Positions 19,573 to 28,578 of a stretch of 64,000 nucleotides of DNA are shown here, piece after piece. The stretch's first letter is position 1. Each line of letters opens with the position of its first letter. The position numbers and the translations under genes were made by a program. The notes under the pieces were generated by a model. It was not told the origin of the DNA, searched no databases, and saw only the letters and a list, made by a program, of their open reading frames with translations. This stretch comes from an uncultured Porphyromonadaceae bacterium. GTDB lineage: Bacteria > Bacteroidota > Bacteroidia > Bacteroidales > Barnesiellaceae_A. The DNA is taken from positions 310,001-374,000 of the forward strand of contig UPZG01000001.1 in the NCBI GenBank assembly GCA_900538705.1, in the 5' to 3' direction.

Positions 19573-20937
19573 ATGGATATGACAATCGAAGAAAATGATA
19601 TAAAGGATTTGGCTCCCTTTGATAGCATCGTAGGCAACGCTTCACAAACAGAAGGGACTGAAAAGCGCGACCGTACAGAAATGATGATTATAGGCGTTGG
19701 CGGAGGTGGCGGCAACGCAGTGAAATACATGTATAACAAGGGCAGCATAGATTGTGTGCGCTACGTAGTGTGCAATACCGATGCTCAGGCTCTTGAAAAA
19801 TCGGGCGTCCCTATCAAGTTGCTTTTGGGTCCTACGGTCACAAAAGGAGGCGGTGCAGGTAATGTCCCCGAGGTTGCCAAGGCTGCAGCTGAGGAGAGTA
19901 TTGATGATATCAAAGCTCTTTTTCAAACCAAACCACAACCCAACATGGTCTTTATTACAGCCGGTATGGGTGGAGGTACGGGAACGGGTGCTACTCCCGT
20001 CATAGCCCGTGTAGCCAAGGAGATGGGAATTCTTACGGTAGGTATCGTTACGGTGCCTTTCCTGTTTGAAGGGTTGCCCAAGATAAAAAAGGCTCTGTCG
20101 TATATAGAGGAGATGCGCAAATATGTCGATGCCCTTTTGGTCATTAATAACGAAAGGTTGCGTGAGATATATCCTACCCTTACATTTATGAATGCGTTCT
20201 CTAAGGCCGATGATGTGTTGGCAACAGCAGCAGGCAGTATTATAGAGATAATCGTAAAAGAGGGATATGTCAATTGCGACTTTAAAGATGTGCGTACTAC
20301 ACTCCTTGATGGGGGTACTGCCATTATCAGTACCGGCATTGGAGAAGGAGAGTCGCGTGTTACCAGCGCTATCGACGATGCCATTCGTTCGCCGTTATTG
20401 CGTAATGCCGATATATATACTTCGCGACGACTTCTGATAGTGCTGTATCTTTCTCCCGATGATGAGAATCAGATGACGCTCATGGAAAGTGACGAGTTGA
20501 AGGCATTTACCTCAAAGTTTGTCAATGCGCCCGATGTGATTATGGGAGTCTATCTTGAAGAGGGCTTAGGTAAGAAGATGAAAATATCTATTCTTGCCTC
20601 GGGATTTGATGCATCTGATGTCCTGGACGTGAAGAGCCCGACGAAGAAAGCAAGTTCCAAAGAGCAGTCTAATAAGCCAGCCGAAGTAAACGGCTCGGAT
20701 ATAGAGGCGGTTTATGGCTCGGATGCTGTACGCGACATGGAACGCAAACGCTTGCAGATAGTGTTATTGACACGAGAGCAGATGGACAACGATGCTCAGC
20801 TCGAGATGTTTGATAAAGAACCTACCTATAATCGTTCGACCGATTTCAAACAGCGTTTTATCAAGGCAGGTGAGAAGCCTGTTGCCGGACAGCAACCCGA
20901 AAATGCTAAAAATGAAACAATAAATTTTGGTGAATAA
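19573..20937 (+). CDS. ftsZ: Cell division GTPase FtsZ
   Basis: A 454-residue tubulin homologue with IIGVGGGGGNAVKYMYNKG, NTDAQALEKS, the GTP-binding MGGGTGTGATPVIARVAKE and T7 loop region INNERLREIYP. It forms the Z-ring. The N-terminus has about 35 residues before the GTPase core, and the C-terminal linker (residues about 350-420) is charged and low in conservation. The tail contains EPTYNRSTDFKQRF, a likely FtsA-binding segment, and ends with NETINFGE. Confidence 0.97.
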   Translation: MDMTIEENDIKDLAPFDSIVGNASQTEGTEKRDRTEMMIIGVGGGGGNAVKYMYNKGSIDCVRYVVCNTDAQALEKSGVPIKLLLGPTVTKGGGAGNVPEVAKAAAEESIDDIKALFQTKPQPNMVFITAGMGGGTGTGATPVIARVAKEMGILTVGIVTVPFLFEGLPKIKKALSYIEEMRKYVDALLVINNERLREIYPTLTFMNAFSKADDVLATAAGSIIEIIVKEGYVNCDFKDVRTTLLDGGTAIISTGIGEGESRVTSAIDDAIRSPLLRNADIYTSRRLLIVLYLSPDDENQMTLMESDELKAFTSKFVNAPDVIMGVYLEEGLGKKMKISILASGFDASDVLDVKSPTKKASSKEQSNKPAEVNGSDIEAVYGSDAVRDMERKRLQIVLLTREQMDNDAQLEMFDKEPTYNRSTDFKQRFIKAGEKPVAGQQPENAKNETINFGE

Positions 20938-20957
20938 AGATTGTTAATTTCATAACT

Positions 20958-21407
20958 ATGAGTTTGTTCGATACTATCAGCAATGACATAAAAAGTGCCA
21001 TGCTGGCCAAAGACAAAGTAAGGCTCGAAGCCTTGCGAGGTATAAAGAAAGAGTTTATTGAAGCAAAGACGGCAAAAGGGTCCGATGGTGAGTTACACGA
21101 CGATGTGGCCATGAAAATTCTGGCTAAAATGGTGAAACAACGTAAGGAAAGTGCCGAGATTTATGCCGGTCAAAACCGTCAGGACCTTGCCGACGGTGAG
21201 CTTGCCGAAGCTGCTATTATTGAGGAGTATTTACCCAAGCAACTTTCTGAAGCCGAGCTTGAGGCTGAGTTGCGTAAAATTATTGCCGAAGTAGGCGCTA
21301 CATCGCCCCAGGAGATGGGTAAAGTGATGGGCGTGGCCTCTAAGCGTCTCGCCGGACGTGCCGATGGTCGTGCCATATCGGCTAAAGTAAAAGAATTGCT
21401 TGCTTAA
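20958..21407 (+). CDS. GatB/YqeY domain protein
   Basis: A 149-residue helical protein with the YqeY features: SLFDTISNDIKSAMLAKDKV near the start, RLEALRGIKKEFIEAKTA, YLPKQLSEAELEAELRKII and GKVMGVASKRLAGRADGR. YqeY resembles the tRNA-binding tail domain of GatB; its role as a free protein is uncertain. It follows ftsZ by 20 bases and precedes serS by 27, and a link of ftsZ to this gene is common in Bacteroidetes. Confidence 0.9.
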   Translation: MSLFDTISNDIKSAMLAKDKVRLEALRGIKKEFIEAKTAKGSDGELHDDVAMKILAKMVKQRKESAEIYAGQNRQDLADGELAEAAIIEEYLPKQLSEAELEAELRKIIAEVGATSPQEMGKVMGVASKRLAGRADGRAISAKVKELLA

Positions 21408-21434
21408 CAGTATCGTATATAGGAGAAAGGAAAA

Positions 21435-22706
21435 ATGCTAACACTCGCTACAATAAAAAATAATCCTGAGGAAGTGATAGCTCGTTTGGCTGTAAAACAC
21501 TTCGACGGACGTGAAAAGATAGAACGTATTATCGATCTCGATAAGACGCGCCGCACATCTCAAGTTGACCTCGATAACCGTCTTTCGGAGCTGAAAAAAC
21601 TCTCGGCCGAGGTTGGCCGCCTTATGAAAGAGGGTAAGAAAGATGAAGCCGAAGCAATAAAGACTCGTGTTGCAGAACTGAAAAATGGCAATGTTGCCAT
21701 CGAAGAGGCGATGACTTCGGCAGAGAAAGAGATAACCGATATACTGCTGACAATACCTAACCTGCCGTGCGCAGCTGTGCCCGAAGGATCGTCGGCTGCC
21801 GATAATATCGTAGAGAAGACAGGTGGTGTTATGCCTGACCTTCCTGCCGATGCTCTGCCGCACTGGGAGTTGGCTAAGAAATATGACTTGATAGACTTTG
21901 AACTGGGTGTGAAAATAACAGGTGCCGGATTTCCGGTATATAAGGGCAAAGGTGCCCGCTTGCAACGCGCCCTTATATCGTTCTTCTTAGACCGCGCCCG
22001 TGAAGCTGGTTATTTGGAAATACAGCCTCCTTACGTCGTAAATGAGGCTTCGGGTATAGGAACAGGACAATTGCCCGATAAAGAGGGGCAGATGTATTGC
22101 TGTACGGTAGACAACCTCTATCTTATTCCTACCGCCGAAGTACCGGTGACTAACCTCTACCGCGATGTAATTTTTGAAGAGAGCGAGCTGCCTATCAAGA
22201 ATACTGCCTATTCGGCTTGCTTCCGTCGTGAGGCTGGTTCTTATGGTAAGGATGTACGTGGGTTGAACCGTTTGCACCAGTTTGATAAGGTAGAAATTGT
22301 ACAAATACAACATCCCGACCATTCGTATGAGGCATTGGAAGAGATGAAAGCTCACGTGCAAAGCCTCGTAGAGGCTCTCGAGTTACCTTGGCATATCTTA
22401 CGTTTATGTGGCGGTGACATGAGCTTTACATCGGCCATAACGTTTGACTTTGAGGTCTTCTCGGCTGCACAAAAAAGGTGGCTCGAGGTAAGTTCGGTAT
22501 CGAACTTCGAAAGTTATCAGGCCAATCGTCTGCACTGTCGTTACCGTGGTGCCGACAAGAAGATGCACTTATGTCATACACTCAATGGTAGTGCACTTGC
22601 TTTGCCGCGAATTGTGGCTGCATTGCTCGAAAATAATCAGACACCCGAAGGTATACGCATACCTAAAGTACTTGTGCCTTATACAGGATTTGATATGATA
22701 GACTGA
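21435..22706 (+). CDS. serS: Seryl-tRNA synthetase
   Basis: A 423-residue class II synthetase. The N-terminal 110 residues form the long antiparallel coiled-coil arm that binds tRNA-Ser (DNRLSELKKLSAEVGRLMKE region), followed by motif 2 YSACFRREAGSYGKDVRGL and motif 3 NGSALALPRIVAALLENNQ. It charges tRNA-Ser and Sec-tRNA. A strong hairpin terminator about 45 bases downstream closes the long dcw-associated transcription unit. Confidence 0.97.
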   Translation: MLTLATIKNNPEEVIARLAVKHFDGREKIERIIDLDKTRRTSQVDLDNRLSELKKLSAEVGRLMKEGKKDEAEAIKTRVAELKNGNVAIEEAMTSAEKEITDILLTIPNLPCAAVPEGSSAADNIVEKTGGVMPDLPADALPHWELAKKYDLIDFELGVKITGAGFPVYKGKGARLQRALISFFLDRAREAGYLEIQPPYVVNEASGIGTGQLPDKEGQMYCCTVDNLYLIPTAEVPVTNLYRDVIFEESELPIKNTAYSACFRREAGSYGKDVRGLNRLHQFDKVEIVQIQHPDHSYEALEEMKAHVQSLVEALELPWHILRLCGGDMSFTSAITFDFEVFSAAQKRWLEVSSVSNFESYQANRLHCRYRGADKKMHLCHTLNGSALALPRIVAALLENNQTPEGIRIPKVLVPYTGFDMID

Positions 22707-22750
22707 CATCTTGGAGATTGCTCAGCATATAAGACAAAGATACAATATAG

Positions 22751-22784
22751 GGCTGTAGTGTCATGATGGCACTACAGCCTTTTT
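22751..22784 (+). terminator. Terminator after serS (GGCTGTA family)
   Basis: Arms GGCTGTAGTG (22751-22760) and CACTACAGCC (22770-22779) pair perfectly and are followed by five T residues. This is one of five hairpins in the window with a GGCTGTA 5' arm. Confidence 0.85.
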
Positions 22785-23179
22785 GTTTATGCAGGCTATA
22801 TGGCTTATCCGTTATGCCATTATTGGAGCATGACTTATGTGGTAAACTGTAAGATTTTATACAGGGTAGGTATAGTTGTAATATGGTGCAGGAGGTAAGT
22901 TGTATCTGCAAAAGCGAGGGTACAAATTGTAGTAGTAGCAGGGGATGTATGAAATACAAGATTAAAAATATTATTGTGTGAAAATTGTTATAGTTGCTGT
23001 GTTAAAACGGTTAAATATGCATGGTTCTATCTACTTTGCCGCTTGATTATTTCCGTATGTTCAAAAAAAAGATTTTATTTGCAATGAAATTATCCTTTAC
23101 ACCTATTTATATTAACCGTTATAAATTTGAAGGCCTATTGAGCAAAATTACTCTTATCAAACGTAAAATAGTAGAGTAA
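22785..23179. other. Gap upstream of the ECF sigma gene
   Basis: Nearly 400 AT-rich bases between the serS terminator and the sigma factor gene. No tRNA, repeat or plausible gene is visible; a 98-codon reverse ORF here has no protein-like character and runs into serS. A TAAATTTG at 23122-23129 fits the -7 consensus TAnnTTTG and may belong to the sigma gene, but no -33 element is at the right distance. Confidence 0.35.
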
Positions 23180-23770
23180 ATGAACAACTTATCAGCTTGT
23201 ACCGACGATGAATTGGTTTGCCGGTATGCAGATGGAAATAATGAGGCCTTTGACGTGTTGCTGAAACGGCACGAATCGAAGATTTATTCCTATATATATT
23301 ATATCATAAAAGACCGCGATAAGGCCGACGATATTTTTCAGGAGACTTTCGTGAAGGCTATTATGACCATACGTCAAGGCAGATATACCGGCAATGGAAA
23401 ATTCTTTTCGTGGATTTCACGTATTGCGCACAATCTTATCATAGACAGTTACCGCCAGGAGAAGATAGAGAATAACATCAGTAATGAAGATAACTCTCTC
23501 GATATCTTCAATCGTAAGGAGTTGAGCGAAGGTAATATAGAAGACCATATAATACAATCGCAAATCAATAGCGATATTCGTCGCCTGGTAGAGGCTTTGC
23601 CCGATAATCAGCGTGAAGTAGTAAAACTGAGATATTATAAAAATCTTAGTTTCAAGGAGATTGCCGATGTAACGAATGTGAGTATCAATACTGCATTAGG
23701 CCGTATGCGATATGCGATATTAAACATACGTCGCATGGCTGAGCAGTATAATATAGTACTTACGCTCTGA
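23180..23770 (+). CDS. ECF-type RNA polymerase sigma factor
   Basis: A 196-residue sigma-70 family protein. Region 2 is seen at CRYADGNNEAFDVLLKRHES, DKADDIFQETFVKAI and FFSWISRIAHNLIIDSYRQ; region 4 at LPDNQREVVKLRYYKNLSFK followed by EIADVTNVSINTALGRMRYA. No regulatory C-terminal extension is present. The usual transmembrane anti-sigma gene is not found next to it; instead a 55-codon gene follows 84 bases downstream, so control may differ from the classical FecI/FecR arrangement. Confidence 0.92.
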   Translation: MNNLSACTDDELVCRYADGNNEAFDVLLKRHESKIYSYIYYIIKDRDKADDIFQETFVKAIMTIRQGRYTGNGKFFSWISRIAHNLIIDSYRQEKIENNISNEDNSLDIFNRKELSEGNIEDHIIQSQINSDIRRLVEALPDNQREVVKLRYYKNLSFKEIADVTNVSINTALGRMRYAILNIRRMAEQYNIVLTL

Positions 23771-23854
23771 AATACCTCAAAAATTTAAGGGTTGTATATA
23801 ATAAAAAATGTGGCTGCTGCGTTATATATACGTAATTTATAACGCAACACGCCT

Positions 23855-24022
23855 ATGAAGAAAAACTCTACCCCCGAATCGACCGTAAAGGAAAGGAGCA
23901 AAGACAACGAAACCTCCCTTCGTCCTCGCCGTTCTACGATAGATGCCATCAGGCAGTTTGCGCGAGCTTATACGTATGAACCGCAATTGAGAGGAGAATT
24001 AGGAAACCTGATAGCCAATTGA
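23855..24022 (+). CDS. Small conserved-looking protein paired with the ECF sigma factor
   Basis: ATG at 23855, TGA at 24020-24022, 55 residues. It begins with a polar, positively charged stretch (MKKNSTPESTVKERSKDNE) and ends with an amphipathic helix (STIDAIRQFARAYTYEPQL) and a short GELGNLIAN tail. Support: 84 bases after the sigma gene on the same strand, in-frame codon use like its neighbours, and a strong terminator 32 bases after its stop. Short proteins with an IxxIxQFARxY-like helix are, from memory, widespread in Bacteroidetes. Function is unknown. Confidence 0.65.
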   Translation: MKKNSTPESTVKERSKDNETSLRPRRSTIDAIRQFARAYTYEPQLRGELGNLIAN

Positions 24023-24054
24023 CAACAGGTTGCGTTCTTTCTTAACACATTACA

Positions 24055-24088
24055 GGCTGTATGAGAAAAATCTCGTACAGCCTTTTTT
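24055..24088 (+). terminator. Terminator after the small gene (GGCTGTA family)
   Basis: GGCTGTATGAGA pairs with TCTCGTACAGCC (one G-T) across a short A-rich loop and is followed by TTTTTT. It ends the sigma factor/small protein unit and may also act against the convergent barrel gene. Confidence 0.85.
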
Positions 24089-24226
24089 GTATTACGAGTG
24101 TGTATGACTATAATGTAGTCGGGACTCGCTCTCTATAAAAATAAAGCAAAAGGAATGTATCGATGTGTTTACATTCGGACATTCCTTTGTTATAATAGAC
24201 AGCCCGGCATTGCCGGCTCTGAGATG

Positions 24227-25021
24227 TCAGAACTTGTAACTTACCCCGAAGCCCAGGATAGAGCATCCGGCTCCTTGTGAAGGGAAGCACCCTCCAATCA
24301 TGCCCAACTCGACATTGGCGGCGAAATGCTCTGTGAAGTAGTAGCGTGCACCTATCAGCATTGACATGGCAAAGCAAGCACCGGTTTTCTTGTCTTGTGA
24401 GCCATCGCTCCATACTACATGGTCGAGGTCGTTATATGACCAACGGCGAATATTACTCGTCATGTTGTTGTCCGATTCAAATCCTTCTGCACCATAGTAG
24501 CGGAACGACCTGAAATTGAGCCCGAAGCCTAGGCCTACACTACCATAGGTGTCCAAGCGGTCGATAAATTGGAAATGGAAAGAACCGGTAGCCAAGAATG
24601 CGAGGTTGTCTTGTGTCACGTCGCACCATGTCGAGCCTATACCGCTACGGTTGCCATAATTTTTTATTTCCCAAACTTCGCGATTTGAACTGATGCTTGG
24701 TCCATAGATAGGATATTTGTAGTTGTAGGTACCATACTTAAAGTTGGTATATTTCCCGAATGCCGAGTTTGCTACAGAGAAGCCTATACCGAGAGAAGCG
24801 CGATTGTTTATCCAGCCGTCGACAATACACCATTCCATTCCTATTTGTTGTCCGAATGTTGTAGAACCAGCTATTGAACCAATACCCAGACCCACGTTGG
24901 CAATAACGTCGCCTTTTGTAAAAACCGGTCGTTCGTTTAGTTGAGGGAGTCCGGCTTGCATACTACTTGAGCCTATGCACAAAGCAGCAAAAATAATAGT
25001 CCATTTTTTCATTTTCATCAT
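24227..25021 (-). CDS. Predicted outer membrane beta-barrel protein
   Basis: A 264-residue protein with a signal peptide (MKKWTIIFAALCIGSSSMQA) and alternating aromatic/polar strands rich in Gly, Tyr and Phe, such as YGSVGLGFGLNFRSFRYYG and LIGARYYFTEHFAANVELG. It ends in GVSYKF: a terminal Phe is typical of strands recognised by the Bam machinery. The OmpX/Omp_b-brl type of small barrel is the best fit. It is a single gene on the reverse strand with no obvious partner, so a function cannot be assigned. Confidence 0.75.
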   Translation of the reverse strand: MMKMKKWTIIFAALCIGSSSMQAGLPQLNERPVFTKGDVIANVGLGIGSIAGSTTFGQQIGMEWCIVDGWINNRASLGIGFSVANSAFGKYTNFKYGTYNYKYPIYGPSISSNREVWEIKNYGNRSGIGSTWCDVTQDNLAFLATGSFHFQFIDRLDTYGSVGLGFGLNFRSFRYYGAEGFESDNNMTSNIRRWSYNDLDHVVWSDGSQDKKTGACFAMSMLIGARYYFTEHFAANVELGMIGGCFPSQGAGCSILGFGVSYKF

Positions 25022-25230
25022 AGTATATAGTTATTGTATATTTCAAGTAAAAGAGTACTTTTACAAAAGCATTGAGAAGGAGAAATAGTTTACGAAAATA
25101 TAAAATATTTTTCAATTGGAGGTTTATATGTATAAAATAATACGAACTTAATCGAGAAGGGATTGCTGTATGTGTCTTGAAAAATTCAATCATATCTTTT
25201 TGCTTATATGAATAGTCGATATCTTTGAAT

Positions 25231-25392
25231 ATGGATAAAGGTGTTATCATTTTTGGTATCCGTGATGTGGGCTATGTCGATGAAGGACTTCAATCTACAT
25301 TGCGTCCTATAATTATCCTGACAATGGAATGTAGAGAGGAAATGAAAGATACCTTTTCGCAAATTGTATCGAAAATAAGCACCGATTCTTAA
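25231..25392 (+). CDS. Possible small protein (53 residues)
   Basis: ATG at 25231, TAA at 25390-25392. The predicted product starts MDKGVIIFGIRDVGYVDEG and ends QIVSKISTDS; it shows mixed hydrophobic and charged residues and no membrane helix or signal peptide. A TATCTTTG at 25219-25226 matches the -7 promoter consensus, but so close to the ATG that the message would be nearly leaderless. A GGCTGTA-family hairpin begins three bases after the stop, as behind other + strand genes. It could equally be a remnant or chance ORF. Confidence 0.3.
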   Translation: MDKGVIIFGIRDVGYVDEGLQSTLRPIIILTMECREEMKDTFSQIVSKISTDS

Positions 25393-25395
25393 TGG

Positions 25396-25425
25396 GGCTG
25401 TAGCAAAAAACAATTTGCTGCAGCC
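25396..25425 (+). terminator. Hairpin of the GGCTGTA family
   Basis: GGCTGTAGCAAA (25396-25407) pairs with TTTGCTGCAGCC (25414-25425) with one G-T pair. Unlike the other members it has no T-run after it, so its terminator strength is doubtful. The rest of the 470-base gap 25022-25492 shows only the small ORF at 25231. Confidence 0.5.
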
Positions 25426-25492
25426 TCATGCAATATTGCAGCGAATGTAACGTATATATAAAAACAGATAACCTTAATAATTATCCTAAATT

Positions 25493-26278
25493 ATGAAACA
25501 TTTTTCATCCCTTGCCGCAGTGCTGTGCGGTGTGTTGTTGCTTGTCTCACCTGTCAAGGCTCAAGAGACATATACTATTCTTCTTTCTGGAGCATCTTTT
25601 GCCGAGCCATCTAATACATGGTTTGAGATGGGATGCCGTGCGTTGGGAGCCAAAGCTATCAATCGTGCTATTGGCGGCGAGTCTATTGCCAATACAGCCA
25701 ATCGTATGGCCGACGGTACGTTGTATACGCCCGAGGAGTTGGAACAGATAGACGCTTTTGTCATTATGCAAGTGCATGAAAAAGATGTATTCTATTCCGA
25801 CAGTCTCAAAGAAAATTATAACGATTATCGATTGCCTTTCGATAATTCAGATTATGCAGCTTGTTACGATTATGTAATAAAACGTTATATAACAGAGTGC
25901 TACAATCTGCGCTTTAATCCTAAGTCGCGTTATTACGGTTCGACCTATGGCAAACCGGCTGTTATTGTGTTGTGTACGCATTGGAACGACGGGCGGCCGC
26001 TGTTCAATGCGACAGTACGCAAGTTGGCCGAGAAATGGGGATTGCCAGTGGTAGAGTTTGATAAGTTGATAGGTTTTTCTCAGAACCAGAAGCATCCTGT
26101 CACAGGAGGACAGTATAGTCGAATCTTTACTAATGATACCCAGGTAGTGCATGGAAAGACTTTCGGGTGGCATCCGCAACATGGCGAGAATTCATATATA
26201 CAGCAACGTATGGCAGCAATTTTTTCTTCTACCATGAGACAGATATTGCTTCCTAAAGAGTTTATCAATCAGCAATAA
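25493..26278 (+). CDS. Secreted SGNH-hydrolase-like protein (DUF5040 type)
   Basis: 261 residues with a signal peptide ending PVKAQ. The first block is LLSGASFAEPSN, where GAS replaces the GDS of classical GDSL enzymes; an IGGESIANTANRM block and a C-terminal HPQHGENSYIQQRM containing a likely catalytic His follow. It resembles the Bacteroidales DUF5040 group of SGNH-like proteins. It lies 11 bases upstream of a sialate O-acetylesterase gene, so removing acyl groups from host or dietary glycans is a plausible shared task. Activity is not shown. Confidence 0.7.
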   Translation: MKHFSSLAAVLCGVLLLVSPVKAQETYTILLSGASFAEPSNTWFEMGCRALGAKAINRAIGGESIANTANRMADGTLYTPEELEQIDAFVIMQVHEKDVFYSDSLKENYNDYRLPFDNSDYAACYDYVIKRYITECYNLRFNPKSRYYGSTYGKPAVIVLCTHWNDGRPLFNATVRKLAEKWGLPVVEFDKLIGFSQNQKHPVTGGQYSRIFTNDTQVVHGKTFGWHPQHGENSYIQQRMAAIFSSTMRQILLPKEFINQQ

Positions 26279-26289
26279 TATTATTTATT

Positions 26290-28206
26290 ATGAAAAAGTT
26301 GTTGCTTTTTTCTTTTCTGGCACTCGTGGGTGCCTTTTCGTCTATGGCGACCTTACGAATGCCTGCATACTATGGTAATCATATGGTGTTGCAACGCGAT
26401 GTCCCCGTATTGCTTCGTGGAGAGGCTGAGCCAGGTAAGCGGGTGACGGCAGTTTTAGGTGATAACAAGGCTACCGTTAAAGCCGGGAAAGACGGCCGTT
26501 GGCAAATATCGCTTCCTGCGTATAAGGCTGGGGGCCCTTATACGCTGCAGGTTACGGCTGGTAAAGAAGTGCTTAATTTCGACGATATTCTCTTTGGAGA
26601 GGTGTGGATATGTAGCGGACAGTCGAATATGGAATTTCGTGTGCGTTCAGCAGCTGATGCCGAGAAGGAAATAGCTCAGGCCGATTATCCGAGCATTCGT
26701 TCTTTTAACGTAGCACAGGCCATGAATAATAAACCTCAAGACGACCTTGTTGGCGAATGGCAAGTATGCTCGCCGGCTACTGTAGCAGATTTTTCGGCTG
26801 TCGGTTATTTCTTTGCCCGTGACCTTTTCCTTCGTCTTAATGTTCCTGTTGGTTTCATTAATACTTCGTGGGGTGGAACTGATATAGAGTCGTGGATGAG
26901 TATGGAGTCGCTTGATAGTTTTCCCAAATATGCCAAACAGTTGCAGCGTATGCGTACTCCCGATTTTGAAACCTATATAGCACGTACAATTGCCAAACGC
27001 AAGGAGTTTCAAAATGCTCTTATGGAAGAACCAGGAGAGCCTCAACGCTGGTATGACCCTTCGACCGACCGTTCTGATTGGGGTACTCACCATGTGCCCG
27101 GGGTATGGAGTAATGAGCAATTGGCCGAAATAGACGGTGTAGTGTGGTTCTCTTTCCGCTTTACACTCCCCGCAGAATGCCAGGGCAAAGCAGCAATACT
27201 CAATCTTGCCTGTGTCGATGATAATGACAAAACATGGGTTAATGGTAAGGAGGTCGGTGAAACGACAGGATATGACGTCAAACGTGTTTATCCCATCCCC
27301 GAAAATCTTCTTGAAGCAGAAAACGAGATTGTGGTAAAGGTTACCGATATGCAAGCGGGTGGCGGAATATATGGTGCAGATGGAGCCGTATGCCTTACCG
27401 TTGGTGGTAAGCAAATACCTCTCTCGGGGGAGTGGAAGTATAAGATAGCCATATCGAATGAGGCCTACGGATATGTCGATTATGGGCCCAATACGTTTCC
27501 TTCGCAGCTCTTCAATGCGATGCTTCATCCTCTTATAGGGTTGCCTATGAGAGGTGTAATATGGTACCAAGGAGAAAATAATGCTTCGCGTGCATCGGAA
27601 TATTATGACCTTTTCCCTGCACTTATCAACGATTGGCGCGCTCGTTGGGGTACGGATTTTCCTTTCTATTGGGTACAGTTGGCCAATTATATGCAGCCCG
27701 ATACGATTCCTTCTGAGAGCTCGTGGGCCGAGTTGCGCAATGCCCAGTCGGCAACGTTGGCATTACCTCATACCGGGCAGGCTGTTATTATAGATATAGG
27801 CGATGCCAATGATATACACCCTCGTAACAAACAAGATGTGGGGCATCGCTTGGCGCGCCTTGCGTTGCATAATGACTACGGCTTTGATGCGTTACAAGCA
27901 TCGGGACCCGTATGTGTTGCTGTAGAGCTACAGAAAGGAGACCTTGTCCTTACCTTTGACGAAGTCGCCGATGGGCTTCAGGTGCGCGATAAGTATGGAT
28001 ATCTTTGTGCCTTTGCCGTAGCAGGGAGCGATAACGTGTATCGTTGGGTACAAGCCCGCATTGAAGGTAAGAATAAAGTTATACTTTCGTGCAGCGGTAT
28101 AGAAAATCCCTGTAAAGTGCGTTATGCATGGGGTAATAATCCTGATGATGCCAATCTTTATAATAGTGTCGGATTGCCGGCTTCTCCATTTGCCATCGCT
28201 TTTTGA
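26290..28206 (+). CDS. Secreted sialate O-acetylesterase-like protein
   Basis: 638 residues with a signal peptide (MKKLLLFSFLALVGAFSSMA). Family hallmarks are ICSGQSNMEFRV with the catalytic Ser, FINTSWGGTDIESWMS, a galactose-binding-like beta-sandwich inserted at about residues 255-380 (WYDPSTDRSDWG to GEWKYKIA), GVIWYQGENNASRA, and DIGDANDIHPRNKQDVGHR with the catalytic His. Such SASA-domain enzymes remove O-acetyl groups from sialic acid or from plant polysaccharides. It forms a two-gene unit with the SGNH-like gene, closed by a very strong hairpin. Confidence 0.88.
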   Translation: MKKLLLFSFLALVGAFSSMATLRMPAYYGNHMVLQRDVPVLLRGEAEPGKRVTAVLGDNKATVKAGKDGRWQISLPAYKAGGPYTLQVTAGKEVLNFDDILFGEVWICSGQSNMEFRVRSAADAEKEIAQADYPSIRSFNVAQAMNNKPQDDLVGEWQVCSPATVADFSAVGYFFARDLFLRLNVPVGFINTSWGGTDIESWMSMESLDSFPKYAKQLQRMRTPDFETYIARTIAKRKEFQNALMEEPGEPQRWYDPSTDRSDWGTHHVPGVWSNEQLAEIDGVVWFSFRFTLPAECQGKAAILNLACVDDNDKTWVNGKEVGETTGYDVKRVYPIPENLLEAENEIVVKVTDMQAGGGIYGADGAVCLTVGGKQIPLSGEWKYKIAISNEAYGYVDYGPNTFPSQLFNAMLHPLIGLPMRGVIWYQGENNASRASEYYDLFPALINDWRARWGTDFPFYWVQLANYMQPDTIPSESSWAELRNAQSATLALPHTGQAVIIDIGDANDIHPRNKQDVGHRLARLALHNDYGFDALQASGPVCVAVELQKGDLVLTFDEVADGLQVRDKYGYLCAFAVAGSDNVYRWVQARIEGKNKVILSCSGIENPCKVRYAWGNNPDDANLYNSVGLPASPFAIAF

Positions 28207-28234
28207 TGACAAGTATGGGGAAGAAAAGACATTT

Positions 28235-28278
28235 CTACTAAAACTGGCGGGCAGTTATCGGCCCGCCAGTTTTAGTAG
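28235..28278. terminator. Perfect 18-bp hairpin after the acetylesterase
   Basis: An 18-base arm (28235-28252, starting CTACTAAAACTGG) is exactly complementary to 28261-28278 with an 8-base loop. The outer stem is AT-rich and the core GC-rich (GGCGGGC/GCCCGCC). The built-in T tract after the GC core on both strands suggests termination in either direction. Confidence 0.85.
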
Positions 28279-28443
28279 AGACAAGATAGAGTCATATAGC
28301 AGATGCGAACAATAATTTTATATCTTCTTTTTGTCATTTATGGTATTATATAATAACCTCTCTACGATTTGTCGGCAGATGTTTGCTACTTATCATCGTG
28401 TATGACAAAAAATCAATGAAAAGAGAAAATTTTTGTCAAACAA

Positions 28444-28474
28444 TTTGTCTGTATCAAAAATAAACCTACATTTG
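28444..28474 (+). promoter_or_regulatory. Bacteroidetes-type promoter for the T9SS cargo gene
   Basis: TTTG at 28444-28447 and TACATTTG at 28467-28474 match the -33 and -7 elements with 19 bases between them. The leader to the ATG at 28579 is about 100 bases. Apart from this promoter and the hairpin at 28235, the 370 bases between the two genes show nothing else. Confidence 0.75.
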
Positions 28475-28578
28475 CATCTGTGTCTTACATTGTAACAACA
28501 TCACATATTATCGTTATATAGTATTAATACAAATAGTGAGATACACAAGAGTTATTAACCCAATAAAACCAATCAATT

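Noticed and set aside
22663..22959. 98-codon reverse ORF after serS
   Set aside because: Overlaps the end of serS and its terminator; Ser/Leu/Cys-rich without a fold signal.
24227..25021. Lipoprotein reading of the barrel gene
   Set aside because: The Cys in the signal (AALCIGSS) is not in a proper lipobox context; a normal signal peptidase site after SMQA is more likely.
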